64,000 nt of DNA from Roseiarcus sp963813195 (GTDB taxonomy: Bacteria; Pseudomonadota; Alphaproteobacteria; Rhizobiales; Beijerinckiaceae). The stretch lies in NCBI GenBank assembly GCA_963813195.1, contig CAWEYC010000033.1, positions 124,001 to 188,000 on the forward strand. Direction: 5' to 3'. The translations under genes and the position numbers were made by a program. A model generated the notes under the pieces. The model made no database searches. It was not told where the DNA came from and saw only the letters and a list, made by a program, of their open reading frames with translations. Positions 34,408 to 43,721 of this stretch are shown piece by piece (within the stretch, counting starts at the first letter, position 1; every line of letters starts with the position of its first letter).

Positions 34408-35733
34408 ATGGCCATGCGGAACACCAGGCTCGGAACCAAGCGGCAATGCCAGGCCTGCGGCGCCCGATTCTACGATCTCGGGAAACGCCCGGTCGTCTGC
34501 GTGCATTGCGGCGCCGAGGTCGATCTCAACCGACTGGCTAAGGGGCGGGCGGACGCCAAGGAGCCGGCCCCGGACGAGCCTGCGCGAGAGAGCAAGGCCC
34601 CGCCCCCGGCTCGCGCGAACAACGAGCCGCGTCACTCGCCGCCGCAGTGGTCGGCGGAGCAATCGCGGGCGCTCGACAAGGTCGGGCGCTGGCTCAAGTC
34701 CGGCGACCCGCAAGTGTTCCGGTTGTTCGGCTATGCCGGGGTCGGCAAGACGACCTTGGCGCGGCATGTCGCCGAGGCGGCGCAGGGGGAGGCCGCCTTC
34801 GCCGCGTTCACCGGCAAAGCCGCGCTGGTGATGCGCTCGAAGGGCTGCGTCGGCGCTTCGACCATCCACGCGCTGATCTATCGCGCCAGCGAAGGCGACG
34901 AGGGCGCGCCGACCTTCACCCTCAACCACGACGGGCCGGCCTCGCGCGCCGGGCTCATCGTCATCGACGAATGCTCGATGGTCGACGCCGAACTCGGCCG
35001 CGATCTCCTCTCCTTCGGGAAACCGATCCTGGTGCTCGGCGATCCCGCGCAATTGCCGCCAGTCAAGGGTGGCGGCTTCTTCACCGAGGCCGAGCCGGAC
35101 GTCATGCTGACTGAGATCCATCGCCAGGCGGAAAACGATCCGATCATCCGCCTATCCGAAATCGTCCGCTCGGGCGGCGAGGTCGCCTATGGCGTTTACG
35201 GCGAGAGCCGGGTCATCCGACGCGATGAGATCGACCCGGCCGCCGTTCTCGCCACCGACCAGGTTCTGGTCGGGGTCAACCGCACCCGCCGGCTCTACAA
35301 CAAGCGAATCCGCGAATTGCTCGGGCTGAAGGAAGTTTTGCCCGTCGCCGGCGACAAGCTCGTCTGCCTGCGCAACGACCGCGTGAAGGGACTCATCAAC
35401 GGCGGCCTGTGGCGAGTCGAAGCCTTAGGCGGCATGCGCAAGGACTTTGTGCGCATGACGGTGCGCGCCGAAGACGAGGCAGGACGCGCCCAGGCGAAAG
35501 TCGCTGTGCTCAAGCAATTCTTCGAAGGCGCGGAGGCCGACTTGCCCTATCCCGTGCGGCGCGAGTCGGACGAATTCGATTACGGCTACGCCCTGACCGT
35601 GCACAAGGCGCAGGGCTCCCAATGGGACGCGGTCATGCTGTTCGACGAGAGCCGCGCTTTTCGCGAACATCGGGCGCGCTGGCTCTATACGGGGCTGACG
35701 CGCGCCGCTCGCAAACTGACCCTCGTCCGCTGA
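34408..35733 (+). CDS. FYDLN zinc-ribbon fused to a RecD/Pif1-like SF1 helicase
   Basis: A 441-residue protein in one uninterrupted frame. Residues 7-38 are a FYDLN-acid type zinc ribbon (TIGR02300-like): LGTKRQCQACGARFYDL then CVHCGAE, giving C14, C17, C31 and C34. A Pro/Ala/Glu-rich linker (about 45-78) leads to a superfamily 1B helicase: Walker A GYAGVGKTT (108-116), Walker B IVIDECSMVD, GDPAQLPPVKGGG, and the C-terminal YALTVHKAQGSQWD and YTGLTRAARKL. It is probably a DNA helicase acting in repair or replication. The FYDLN domain normally stands alone in alphaproteobacteria, so this fusion is unusual. An ATG two codons later is possible. Confidence 0.88.
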   Translation: MAMRNTRLGTKRQCQACGARFYDLGKRPVVCVHCGAEVDLNRLAKGRADAKEPAPDEPARESKAPPPARANNEPRHSPPQWSAEQSRALDKVGRWLKSGDPQVFRLFGYAGVGKTTLARHVAEAAQGEAAFAAFTGKAALVMRSKGCVGASTIHALIYRASEGDEGAPTFTLNHDGPASRAGLIVIDECSMVDAELGRDLLSFGKPILVLGDPAQLPPVKGGGFFTEAEPDVMLTEIHRQAENDPIIRLSEIVRSGGEVAYGVYGESRVIRRDEIDPAAVLATDQVLVGVNRTRRLYNKRIRELLGLKEVLPVAGDKLVCLRNDRVKGLINGGLWRVEALGGMRKDFVRMTVRAEDEAGRAQAKVAVLKQFFEGAEADLPYPVRRESDEFDYGYALTVHKAQGSQWDAVMLFDESRAFREHRARWLYTGLTRAARKLTLVR

Positions 35734-36225
35734 CTACTTGGACGGCGTCAGATAGCCCGCGTGCAGGGCCAGTCCGAGCACCGCCAGCGCGACGATGACC
35801 ACCGCCAGCGCCCAGAGCGCGCCCGCGATCGGACTGATATTGCCCGCCAAGCCCGCGCCCGCCTGCGGGCGCGGCCCCTGCCCCGACAGCGTCGCGGCGG
35901 CGAGGTGCCGGTACGTGTTGAGCCGCCGCTCCGTGCTTTCGCCGATGATGTAAGCGCGCGATTCCGCCTCGGTCGGCGCGCGGCCGGTCGCCTTGATGAA
36001 ATCGTCGAGCCAGGCGCGCTTGTTCTGCTTGTAGATGGAGTAAGCGACGAGGCCGGCGACGTCCTCGTCGGGCGTCACAAGCGCGTCGAATATGGGGTTG
36101 CGCTCAGCCTCCCCGACGTTTTCTGCAATCGATTTCACCGCGACAGGCGTCGCGGCGATTTTCGGCAACGACGGCGTCCTCTCGACTGACGTCGTCTCGG
36201 CCTGCATTTGGTTTGCCGCTTCCAT
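35734..36225 (-). CDS. Possible C-tail-anchored membrane protein, unknown function
   Basis: A 163-residue protein with a soluble, charged N-terminal part (GLVAYSIYKQNKRAWLDDFI, TGRAPTEAESRAYIIGES) and one hydrophobic segment at the C-terminus (LWALAVVIVALAVLGLALHAGYL), with only a few residues after it. The ATG at 36225 follows GAGGAGGG. Its stop directly abuts the stop of the helicase gene on the other strand. Related proteins with a conserved YxIYKxxKxxW-type N-terminus occur in many alphaproteobacteria but without known role. Confidence 0.72.
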   Translation of the reverse strand: MEAANQMQAETTSVERTPSLPKIAATPVAVKSIAENVGEAERNPIFDALVTPDEDVAGLVAYSIYKQNKRAWLDDFIKATGRAPTEAESRAYIIGESTERRLNTYRHLAAATLSGQGPRPQAGAGLAGNISPIAGALWALAVVIVALAVLGLALHAGYLTPSK

Positions 36226-36366
36226 GGTCGCCCTCCTCGCCCAGAGGCGCAAACTATACGGCAATGTAACGATTTGTCATCATCCGCCGAAGCCGCCGAA
36301 TCCGCGTCTCGAGCTGGCGAGAGCGCGCCGAGGGGGCCGCGGCGCAGCGAAGTGCAATCGCTCGCC

Positions 36367-37599
36367 TCACCAGACGACCCGCAACGCCTCGAGCCCATGG
36401 AAATGATAGGCGTCGCGATAGCGGGGCGCTTGCGCCAGGCGCAGGCCCGGGAGCCGCTTCAGGAGGATCGGCAGCGCCACCCGCAATTCCAGTCGCGCGA
36501 GCGGCGCGCCGACGCAAAAATGGATCCCAGCGCCGAACGACACGTGCGGATTGGGAGCGCGGGCGGGTTCGAGCCGATCCGGCTCGGCGAAGGCTTTGGG
36601 GTCGCGATTGGCTGCGCCGAGCAAGAGACCGATGCGCTCGCCTTGTCGAAGCTTGACGCCGGCGAACTCGACGTCCTCGAGCGCATAGCGCGTGAAGAGA
36701 TGCAGCGGCGCGTCGAAGCGCAGCAATTCCTCGACGGTCGCCTCGCTCAAGCCCGCGTCGGCGAACGCCTGCGCGCGATCGAGCCCGCTCTCCAGGATCG
36801 CCTTGACGGCGTTGCCAATGGCATGGACCGTCGCCTCGTGTCCCGCGTTGAGCAACAGGATGCAGGTGGCGATCATTTCGTCCTGACTGAGTCGCCCGCC
36901 GTCCGCCTCGGCGGCGATCAGCCGACTGATGAGATCGTCGCGCGGATCGTCGCGGCGAGCGGCCACGGTCTCGCGCAGGAACGCGGCGAACTCCCGCGCA
37001 GCCGCAGCGGCGGCGTCCTCCACCGCCCGCGTCACGCCGAACTGATACATGGCGACCATGCGGTGCGACCATTCGAGCAGCTTCGGCGCCGTTTCAAAGG
37101 GCACGCCGATCAGTTCCGCGATCAAGGCGACGGGAATGGGCGCGGCGAATTCGCTGATCAGGTCCGCCTCGCGGCGCGCCTCGAAGGCGTCGATGAGATC
37201 GTTGGCCAAAGCGCCGATGCGCGGCGCCAGCCGCTCGACCTGACGTGAGATGAAAGCCCGGTTGACGAGCGAGCGCAGGCGCGTGTGCTCAGGCGGCTCC
37301 AGTTCCAGCAGGGAGTGCCGCTCGACCAGGTTGAACGGCTCCAGATGCGCCGGCGGCTCCGGCCAGCCGAGGCTCTCGCGGTTCATGACATGCAGGATTT
37401 GCCGGCCGAACCGGCGATCCCGCAGTAGCGCCGAGACTTCGGCAAACCCGGCGAAGCACCAGAAGCCGTATTGCTCCCAGGAAAAGACCGGCGTCGCCTC
37501 GCGGATGGCGGCGTAGGCGGGATAGGGATCGTTGAAAAACCCGGGATCGCGAGGGTCGAGCCGAACGCGACGCCGCGCGGCGTCGATTTGCCATGACAT
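36367..37599 (-). CDS. Cytochrome P450
   Basis: A 410-residue soluble bacterial P450. The heme-ligand loop is FGAGIHFCVGAPLARLE, the I-helix oxygen-activation region is LLNAGHEATVHAIGN (the usual Thr is present), and the ExxR pair is ELLRFDAPLH with RYALEDVE. It starts 12 bp after the thpR stop with GAGGAAG upstream, so the two are probably co-transcribed. No ferredoxin or reductase is adjacent. The substrate is unknown; CYP107/CYP102-unrelated class I soluble enzymes are the best comparison. Confidence 0.92.
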   Translation of the reverse strand: MSWQIDAARRRVRLDPRDPGFFNDPYPAYAAIREATPVFSWEQYGFWCFAGFAEVSALLRDRRFGRQILHVMNRESLGWPEPPAHLEPFNLVERHSLLELEPPEHTRLRSLVNRAFISRQVERLAPRIGALANDLIDAFEARREADLISEFAAPIPVALIAELIGVPFETAPKLLEWSHRMVAMYQFGVTRAVEDAAAAAAREFAAFLRETVAARRDDPRDDLISRLIAAEADGGRLSQDEMIATCILLLNAGHEATVHAIGNAVKAILESGLDRAQAFADAGLSEATVEELLRFDAPLHLFTRYALEDVEFAGVKLRQGERIGLLLGAANRDPKAFAEPDRLEPARAPNPHVSFGAGIHFCVGAPLARLELRVALPILLKRLPGLRLAQAPRYRDAYHFHGLEALRVVW

Positions 37600-37611
37600 C
37601 GCAGAACTTCC

Positions 37612-38145
37612 TCAAAGCAAGGGATATGCGGCTTCGACGACATAGGGGCCGCCGCCGACCGAATGGCGCGCCGAAAAGAGGACAAATCGCGACGCTTCGA
37701 ACGGCGGCGCGACCAGGGCGCCGCGTGCGCCGAGATAGTCGGCGACGGCGGCTGGAGAAACCGCGCGAAGCCGCGCGAGGGTCACATGCGGCGTGAAATT
37801 GCGAGGCTCCGGGGCCAGCCCGATCCGCCGCAGCCGCCGCTCCTGTTCGCTCTGCAGTTCGATCAACTCCGCCGCCGGCTTGATCCTGGCGACAATGGCG
37901 CGCGGCTTGTCGGCGCCAAACCAACTCAGCCCCTCGAAGCGGATGGGAACCGGGGCGCGGCGGATTTCGGCGAGCGCGTCGGCGAGTTCGCGCGCTACAC
38001 GCAAATCGACGTCGCCGATGAAGCGCAGGGTGATGTGGTAATCGCTCGGCTCGATCCAACGGGCGCGGTGGACGCCGCCGCGCGCGCTCGCCAGGGCCAC
38101 AGCGCTCGATGCGGGAATTTCAAGCGCGGTGAACAGGCGCGGCAT
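37612..38145 (-). CDS. thpR: RNA 2',3'-cyclic phosphodiesterase (ThpR, 2H family)
   Basis: A 177-residue 2H phosphoesterase that hydrolyses RNA 2',3'-cyclic phosphates (earlier named 2'-5' RNA ligase). Both catalytic HxT motifs are present: YHITLRFIGD and FTPHVTLARL. The start MPRLFTALEIP at 38145 matches the family; an ATG 48 bp upstream adds unrelated residues. It precedes the P450 gene by 12 bp; no functional link between them is evident. Confidence 0.9.
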   Translation of the reverse strand: MPRLFTALEIPASSAVALASARGGVHRARWIEPSDYHITLRFIGDVDLRVARELADALAEIRRAPVPIRFEGLSWFGADKPRAIVARIKPAAELIELQSEQERRLRRIGLAPEPRNFTPHVTLARLRAVSPAAVADYLGARGALVAPPFEASRFVLFSARHSVGGGPYVVEAAYPLL

Positions 38146-38285
38146 CGCAGGCTCCCGGACTTCCAAACGCGGCGCCGCGCCCGCGGGAGGCAACGCGCCG
38201 ACGGTTGCGCGCCGCGGCGCTGGATCGCCGAAAGCGGACTTCGAATTTGACGCGGCCCACGGCGCAGGAAAGGCGCGCGTCCCGA

Positions 38286-38795
38286 TCAGCGATTGTCGGC
38301 GAGCGCCGAGGCGACGCGCAATTGAATCTCACTGGCCAGCGTCCGGGCGATGCGGATTTCCGCGTCGCGACCGGCGCGCAGGTCGGCGAAACTATCCGAG
38401 GAGTAATCGTAAACGGCGGCCGATGTCGCGAGGCCCCTGTAGATGACGGCTCCGCCTTCGATCTTCGTGAGTGTGAAATTCGCAGTTCCGATGACAGTCG
38501 CGGCGTCGGCGGCGTTGATTTGCGACTCGACGGTCGGCGTTTGCGAGGTCTGGTACACCGTGACGAGGAGGCGATATTTGGCGGGAGGCGTCTCGCCGGA
38601 TCCGTTCAGGTTGGAAATGAGATCGTCGCCGAGATAGTGGCCGATGCGATCCTTGATCGGCACGACTTCAACCGCGCGCAGAGCCTCGACGAGGCCAGGA
38701 TGCGCCGCTTCGCCGTAGAGAGGTTTGAAACATCCGCCGAGGCCCAAGGCCATCAGGAGAGCGGCGGCGACGCGCGCGCGATCAAACGACGACAT
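38286..38795 (-). CDS. lptE: LPS-assembly lipoprotein LptE
   Basis: Outer-membrane lipoprotein that plugs LptD and helps place lipopolysaccharide at the cell surface. The 169-residue protein has a lipoprotein signal with lipobox LGLGGC (Cys22) followed by FKPLYGE, a hallmark of alphaproteobacterial LptE. The start overlaps the 3' end of leuS by 14 bp, the usual leuS-lptE arrangement in this class. holA, which often follows, is not seen. Confidence 0.88.
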   Translation of the reverse strand: MSSFDRARVAAALLMALGLGGCFKPLYGEAAHPGLVEALRAVEVVPIKDRIGHYLGDDLISNLNGSGETPPAKYRLLVTVYQTSQTPTVESQINAADAATVIGTANFTLTKIEGGAVIYRGLATSAAVYDYSSDSFADLRAGRDAEIRIARTLASEIQLRVASALADNR

Positions 38796-41427
38796 TGACG
38801 ATCCTTTGTGGAACGATGATCACCTTCTTAGCGGGCTTATTATCCATGGCCCGCCGGACCGCGTCGAGGGCGAGCGCGGCCGCCTCGACGGCTTTCGCGT
38901 CGGCGTCCCGCTCGATCGTGAGATCGCCGCGCTTGCGGCCATTGACCTGCACCGGCAGAGTGATGTGCGTGGCGACGATCAGGCTGCGGTCCGCGACCGG
39001 CCACGGGCTCCGCGCGACGAGCGTCCGATGGCCCAGAACCTCCCAGCACTCTTCCGCCAGATGCGGCATCATCGGCGCGAAACAATGCACGAGGATGTCG
39101 CCGGCCTCGGCGAAGGCGAAACGCAGATCCTCGTCGATCGCCTCGCTTTCGATGGCCCCGACCGCGGCAGCGAGCGTGTTGGCGAGTTCGTAGATGGTGG
39201 CGATGCAGACGTTGAAGCGCAGGCGCTCGATCTCGTCCTCGATCTTGGCCAGCGCGGCGTGGGCGGCCTGCCGGATCTTGGCCGCCGGCGCGGAAAACGA
39301 GACGGGCTTGGCGGGCCGCTGCGCCCCAACGATACGCTCGATTTCGCAGGTCAGCCGCCACAAGCGCTGCGTCTGCTTATAGGCGCCCTGCACGCCCGCC
39401 TCGGTCCAGATCACGTCGCGCTCGGGCGGCGAGTCGGAGAGCATGAACCAGCGCGCGGTGTCGGCGCCGTAGCTCGCGATGATTTCATCGGGATCGACGG
39501 TGTTGCGCTTCGACTTCGACATCTTCTCGATCGGGCCGATCTCGATTGGCGCTTCGCCCTGCAGCGCGAAGGCCCGCCGGCCGCCGGCGTCCGCCTCGAT
39601 ACGCACCTCCGCCGGCGCGACCCAGCGCCCCTCGGCGTCGCGATAGGTCTCGTGCACCACCATCCCCTGGGTAAAGAGGCCGGCGAAAGGCTCGTCGAGA
39701 TCGAGATGGCCGCATTTGCGCATGGCGCGGGTGAAAAAGCGGGAATAGAGCAGGTGCAGGATCGCGTGTTCGACGCCGCCGATATATTGGTCGACGGCGA
39801 GCCAATGATCCGCAATCGACGGCGAGGTCGGCGCGCTCCCGTTCCACGGATCGGTGAAGCGCGCGAAGTACCAGGACGAGTCGACGAACGTGTCCATCGT
39901 GTCGGTCTCGCGCCGCGCCAGCGCCCCGCATCGTGGACAGTCGACCTGTTTCCAGGTGGGGTGGCGATCGAGCGGATTGCCCGGCGCGTCGAAACTCACG
40001 TCCTCCGGCAGTACGACCGGCAGATCCGTGGCGGGAACCGGGACGACGCCGCAGGCCTCGCAATGGATGATCGGGATCGGGCAGCCCCAATAGCGCTGGC
40101 GCGAGATGCCCCAGTCGCGCAGCTTGAAATTGACTTGCCGCCGTCCCTGCGGCCGATTGCCTAATGTCTGAGCTTCGAGCCGGCGCGCGACCTCCTGCTT
40201 GGCGGCCTCGATCGTCAACCCGTCGAGGAAGCGCGAATTGATCAGGACGCCTTCGCCGTCGTAGGCGACTTTGTCGATGGTGAAGGTCGCGGGGTCGACG
40301 CCCGGCGGGCAGACCACGGGAGTGGCGCCGAGACCGTAGACGTTGACGAAATCGAGGTCGCGCTGGTCGTGCGCCGGGCAGCCGAAAATCGCGCCGGTCC
40401 CGTAATCCATCAGGATGAAGTTGGCGACGTAGACCGGCAGCCGCCATTCCTCATCGAAGGGATGGATGGCGCGCAGGCCGGTGTCGTAGCCCTTCTTTTC
40501 CGCTGTCTCGATCGCCGCGACCGACGTGCCGATGCGCCGGCACTCCTCGATGAAGGCGGCGAGCGCGGGATCGTGGCGCGCCGCCGCGCCGGCGAGCGGG
40601 TGGTCGGGCGCCACCGCCATGAACTTGGCGCCGAACAACGTGTCGGGCCGCGTCGTGTAGATCTCCAGTTCGCGCGCGGCTTCCTCGTCGTCCACGGCCC
40701 CGCGCGAGGCGGCGTCGATCGCGAACCGGACCAGCATGCCCTCCGAGCGGCCGATCCAATTGCGCTGCATCAGGCGCACCTTGTCAGGCCAGCGATCGAG
40801 CCCGTCGAGACCGGCGAGCAATTCGTCGGCGTACTCGCTGATCCTCAGGAACCATTGGGTCAGTTCGCGCTGCTCGACGACCGCGCCGGAGCGCCAGCCG
40901 CGTCCATCGATAACCTGCTCGTTGGCGAGCACGGTATTGTCGACCGGGTCCCAATTGACCTTGGAATTCTTGCGCGTGACGAGCCCTGCGGCGAGAAAGT
41001 CGAGAAACAGCTTTTGCTGGTGGCGATAGTAACTGGGATCGCAGGTGGCGACCTCGCGCGACCAGTCGAGCGACAGGCCCATCGATTTGAGCTGCGCGCG
41101 CATCGTATCGATGTTGGCGTAGGTCCATTTCGCGGGATGGGTGGCGTTCTGCATGGCGGCGTTTTCGGCTGGCATGCCGAACGCGTCCCAACCCATGGGG
41201 TGCAGCACGTTGAAGCCGCGGGCGCGCTTGTAGCGCGCCACGACGTCGCCCATCGCATAATTACGGACATGGCCCATGTGGATGCGCCCGGAGGGATACG
41301 GGAACATTTCGAGCACGTAGTATTTCGGTCGCGGATCGTCGTTGCGCGTGGCGAAAATCGCCTCGTCGGCCCAGACTTTTTGCCATTTCTGCTCGGAATC
41401 GCGGACGTTGTAGCGCTCGGGCGGCAT
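38782..41427 (-). CDS. leuS: Leucyl-tRNA synthetase
   Basis: Charges tRNA-Leu. The 881-residue class I synthetase has the HIGH-type motif YPSGRIHMGHVRNY near residue 45, the KMSKS motif in IEKMSKSKRNTVDPDE, a CP1 editing domain between (TTRPDTLFGAKFM), and the zinc-ribbon-like CxxC pairs CEACG and CPRCGA. The start MPPERYNVRDSEQKWQ is the family N-terminus. lptE follows with overlap. Confidence 0.97.
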   Translation of the reverse strand: MPPERYNVRDSEQKWQKVWADEAIFATRNDDPRPKYYVLEMFPYPSGRIHMGHVRNYAMGDVVARYKRARGFNVLHPMGWDAFGMPAENAAMQNATHPAKWTYANIDTMRAQLKSMGLSLDWSREVATCDPSYYRHQQKLFLDFLAAGLVTRKNSKVNWDPVDNTVLANEQVIDGRGWRSGAVVEQRELTQWFLRISEYADELLAGLDGLDRWPDKVRLMQRNWIGRSEGMLVRFAIDAASRGAVDDEEAARELEIYTTRPDTLFGAKFMAVAPDHPLAGAAARHDPALAAFIEECRRIGTSVAAIETAEKKGYDTGLRAIHPFDEEWRLPVYVANFILMDYGTGAIFGCPAHDQRDLDFVNVYGLGATPVVCPPGVDPATFTIDKVAYDGEGVLINSRFLDGLTIEAAKQEVARRLEAQTLGNRPQGRRQVNFKLRDWGISRQRYWGCPIPIIHCEACGVVPVPATDLPVVLPEDVSFDAPGNPLDRHPTWKQVDCPRCGALARRETDTMDTFVDSSWYFARFTDPWNGSAPTSPSIADHWLAVDQYIGGVEHAILHLLYSRFFTRAMRKCGHLDLDEPFAGLFTQGMVVHETYRDAEGRWVAPAEVRIEADAGGRRAFALQGEAPIEIGPIEKMSKSKRNTVDPDEIIASYGADTARWFMLSDSPPERDVIWTEAGVQGAYKQTQRLWRLTCEIERIVGAQRPAKPVSFSAPAAKIRQAAHAALAKIEDEIERLRFNVCIATIYELANTLAAAVGAIESEAIDEDLRFAFAEAGDILVHCFAPMMPHLAEECWEVLGHRTLVARSPWPVADRSLIVATHITLPVQVNGRKRGDLTIERDADAKAVEAAALALDAVRRAMDNKPAKKVIIVPQRIVNVVV

Positions 41428-41635
41428 GTCTTGGAGGTCTCGTCAGGTTTTGGAGGTCTCAGTGCGAGGGACCTTCGTCGAACGGGCGCGACAAAACATG
41501 ATTTGCTGGGAGGGGTCAAATCGGCCCCCCGCGCCTGGGTTTGCGCCGGCCGCCGGCCTCGATTGACCGATCCGGTCGATTGCGACATGTTCGCCGGCGC
41601 CCTCGCTAGGCCTGCCGCAAAATCGGTGAGTTTCG

Positions 41636-42328
41636 ATGAACTATTACCTTCGCGAACCCATTCTGCATGCGACGCCCATCCTGGACTTGCGGCCGACGCA
41701 GATGACCCTGGGCATGTATGAGGTCACGGAAAAGCGGAAATCGTGGAAGACGCTGGACGCGAAGACGCTGACCAAGCTGCTTGAGTCCCATATGGTGCCT
41801 GTCGTTCTCGGGCCGGGCGGGGATCGCTATCTGATCGACCACCATCACCTTGCACGCGCGCTGCACGACCAGGGCGTCAAGAGCGTCTTCGTGACGACAC
41901 TCGCCGATCTGCATCGCCTCGAAGCTTCCGAATTCTGGAACATGATGGATTTTCATGGCTGGACTCATCCCTATGACGACGAGGGACGGCGGCGCGACTA
42001 CGCCGATTTGCCGAAGACCATCGAGGACATGGAAGACGATCCCTATCGCTCTCTGGCGGGCGAACTGCGCACCATCGGAGGATTCTCCAAGGATTCGACG
42101 CCCTTTTCGGAATTCGTCTGGGCCGATTTCCTGCGTCGCCGCATCAAGCCCAAAGTGGTGCGCAAGGACTTTTCCGAGGCGCTGAGCCTCGCTTTGGACC
42201 TCGCCAAGTCGCGGGAGGCGAACTACCTGCCCGGCTGGTGCGCGCCACGCGCCAAGCATAACGTCGCCGCGCCCAGCACAAGCGGCAAGAAGGGCCGCTT
42301 TGCCGAGAAGCTGGCGCACGAGGACTGA
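41636..42328 (+). CDS. ParB-like nuclease-domain protein
   Basis: A 230-residue protein of the ParB-like putative nuclease family (PF08857 type). Visible features are ILDLRPTQMTLGMYEV at the start, VPVVLGPGGDRYLIDHHHLARAL (the conserved DHHH), and FHGWTHPYDDEGRRRDY. Members are found singly in chromosomes of proteobacteria and are not plasmid partition proteins; their in vivo substrate is unknown. The gene is divergent from leuS and converges on the alcohol dehydrogenase. Confidence 0.82.
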   Translation: MNYYLREPILHATPILDLRPTQMTLGMYEVTEKRKSWKTLDAKTLTKLLESHMVPVVLGPGGDRYLIDHHHLARALHDQGVKSVFVTTLADLHRLEASEFWNMMDFHGWTHPYDDEGRRRDYADLPKTIEDMEDDPYRSLAGELRTIGGFSKDSTPFSEFVWADFLRRRIKPKVVRKDFSEALSLALDLAKSREANYLPGWCAPRAKHNVAAPSTSGKKGRFAEKLAHED

Positions 42329-42359
42329 CCCTTCGCCGCAGGGCCGCGGTGCGGCCATT

Positions 42360-43487
42360 TCACGAAAACAGCACCACCTGCCGGACGCCGTGGCCCTCGC
42401 GCAGCCGATCGAAACCCTCGTTGATGTCCTCCAGCCTCAAGCGATGGGTCAGGAGCCGATCGACCCGCATCTTGCCCGACTGAAACAGCGAAACGAAGTG
42501 CGGTAGATCGCGCCGCGGCACGCAGGAGCCGATGTATGAGCCTTTTAGCGTGCGCTCCTCGGCCACCAGGCTCACGGCCTGAATCGAAACCCGGCGGTCC
42601 GGATGCGGCAGGCCGGCCGTAACCGTGACGCCGCCCCGCGCAGTCGCAGCGTAGGCGAGTTCGAGCGCCGGCACGGCGCCAGCCATTTCGAAGAAGAAGT
42701 CCACGCCGCCGCCGGAAATATCCTTGATTTGCTTAGCGGCGTCCGGGCCGCCGGCGTTGACCGCGTGTGTCGCGCCCAACTCGCGCGCGAAGGCGAGTTT
42801 CTCGTCCGAGAGATCCACCCCGACAATCTGTCGCGCGCCGGAAATGACCGCTCCCAGCACCGAACTCAGGCCGACGCCGCCGAGGCCGACCACCGCGACG
42901 GAAGCGCCAGGAGGGACTCTGGCGGTGTTCACCACGGCGCCGACGCCGGTCAGCACCGCGCAGCCGAACAGCGCCGCATGCTCGAAAGGCAGGTCCTCAG
43001 CGACCTTGACGCAGGATTCCTGCGACACCACGGCATATTCGGCGAAGGCCGATACCCCGAGATGATGATTGACGGGTTCGCAGGCGAGCGTCAGCCGACG
43101 TTCGCCGCGCAGCAGCGCCCCCGCCCCGTTCGCCCGCGCCCCCGGTTCGCACAAAGCAGGTCGCCCGGTCGCACAGGGTAGGCAATGGCCGCAGCTCGGC
43201 ATGAAGACGAGGACGACGTGATCGCCGACGGCGAGCTCCTCGACGCCCTCCCCGACGGCTTCGACGACGCCGGCGGCCTCGTGACCCAGCACCATCGGCA
43301 TGGGCCGTGGACGGGCGCCGTCGATGACCGAAAGATCGGAGTGGCAAAGCCCGGCGGCCTTGATCTTGACGAGCGCCTCGCCTCGGCCGGGCTCCGCCAG
43401 ATCGATCTCAACGATTTCGAGCGGCCTCGAGCTGACGTAGGGGACCGACGCGCCCACGTCGCGAAGCATGGCGGCCTTGATGCGCAT
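42360..43487 (-). CDS. Zinc-dependent alcohol dehydrogenase
   Basis: A 375-residue medium-chain dehydrogenase/reductase. The catalytic zinc ligands are Cys48 in AGLCHSDLS and His69-Glu70 in LGHEAAG; the structural zinc cysteines are C99, C102, C105 and C113 in the PSCGHCLPC region. The coenzyme site is VVGLGGVGLSS. It resembles class III/benzyl- or aryl-alcohol type enzymes; NAD+ is the likely cofactor. Upstream lies the intergenic region with the phnC PHO box, read in the other direction. Confidence 0.9.
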   Translation of the reverse strand: MRIKAAMLRDVGASVPYVSSRPLEIVEIDLAEPGRGEALVKIKAAGLCHSDLSVIDGARPRPMPMVLGHEAAGVVEAVGEGVEELAVGDHVVLVFMPSCGHCLPCATGRPALCEPGARANGAGALLRGERRLTLACEPVNHHLGVSAFAEYAVVSQESCVKVAEDLPFEHAALFGCAVLTGVGAVVNTARVPPGASVAVVGLGGVGLSSVLGAVISGARQIVGVDLSDEKLAFARELGATHAVNAGGPDAAKQIKDISGGGVDFFFEMAGAVPALELAYAATARGGVTVTAGLPHPDRRVSIQAVSLVAEERTLKGSYIGSCVPRRDLPHFVSLFQSGKMRVDRLLTHRLRLEDINEGFDRLREGHGVRQVVLFS

Positions 43488-43665
43488 CGTTTCGCGCCTC
43501 CCGGTTGCGTTCTCGAGGCTTGGCGCAGGCGCCGCACGCGGAACTTCTGGGACTTACATAGACGCTACGCGGCGGAGCGCCAAATGCGGGCCGGGCGGCG
43601 CACTAAGCGTTGGGCTGGGCGAAGTCAATAGAGGGCCGCGCGCGACGGATCGGCGTCGGCGGCGA

Positions 43666-43683
43666 GTGTCACGACTCTGTCGT
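43666..43683 (+). promoter_or_regulatory. PHO-box-like site before phnC
   Basis: GTGTCAC-GACT-CTGTCGT fits the PhoB consensus of two CTGTCAT 7-mers separated by 4 bases (5 of 7 and 6 of 7 matches). It ends 38 bp before the phnC ATG, the right place for activation under phosphate starvation. Confidence 0.65.
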
Positions 43684-43721
43684 GAAAGGCGCTTAGCCCA
43701 ACCCCCCGAGAGGGCGGCGTC

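Noticed and set aside
41636..42328. Plasmid or chromosome partition system
   Set aside because: The protein has a ParB-like nuclease fold of the PF08857 type, with no parA or parS nearby.
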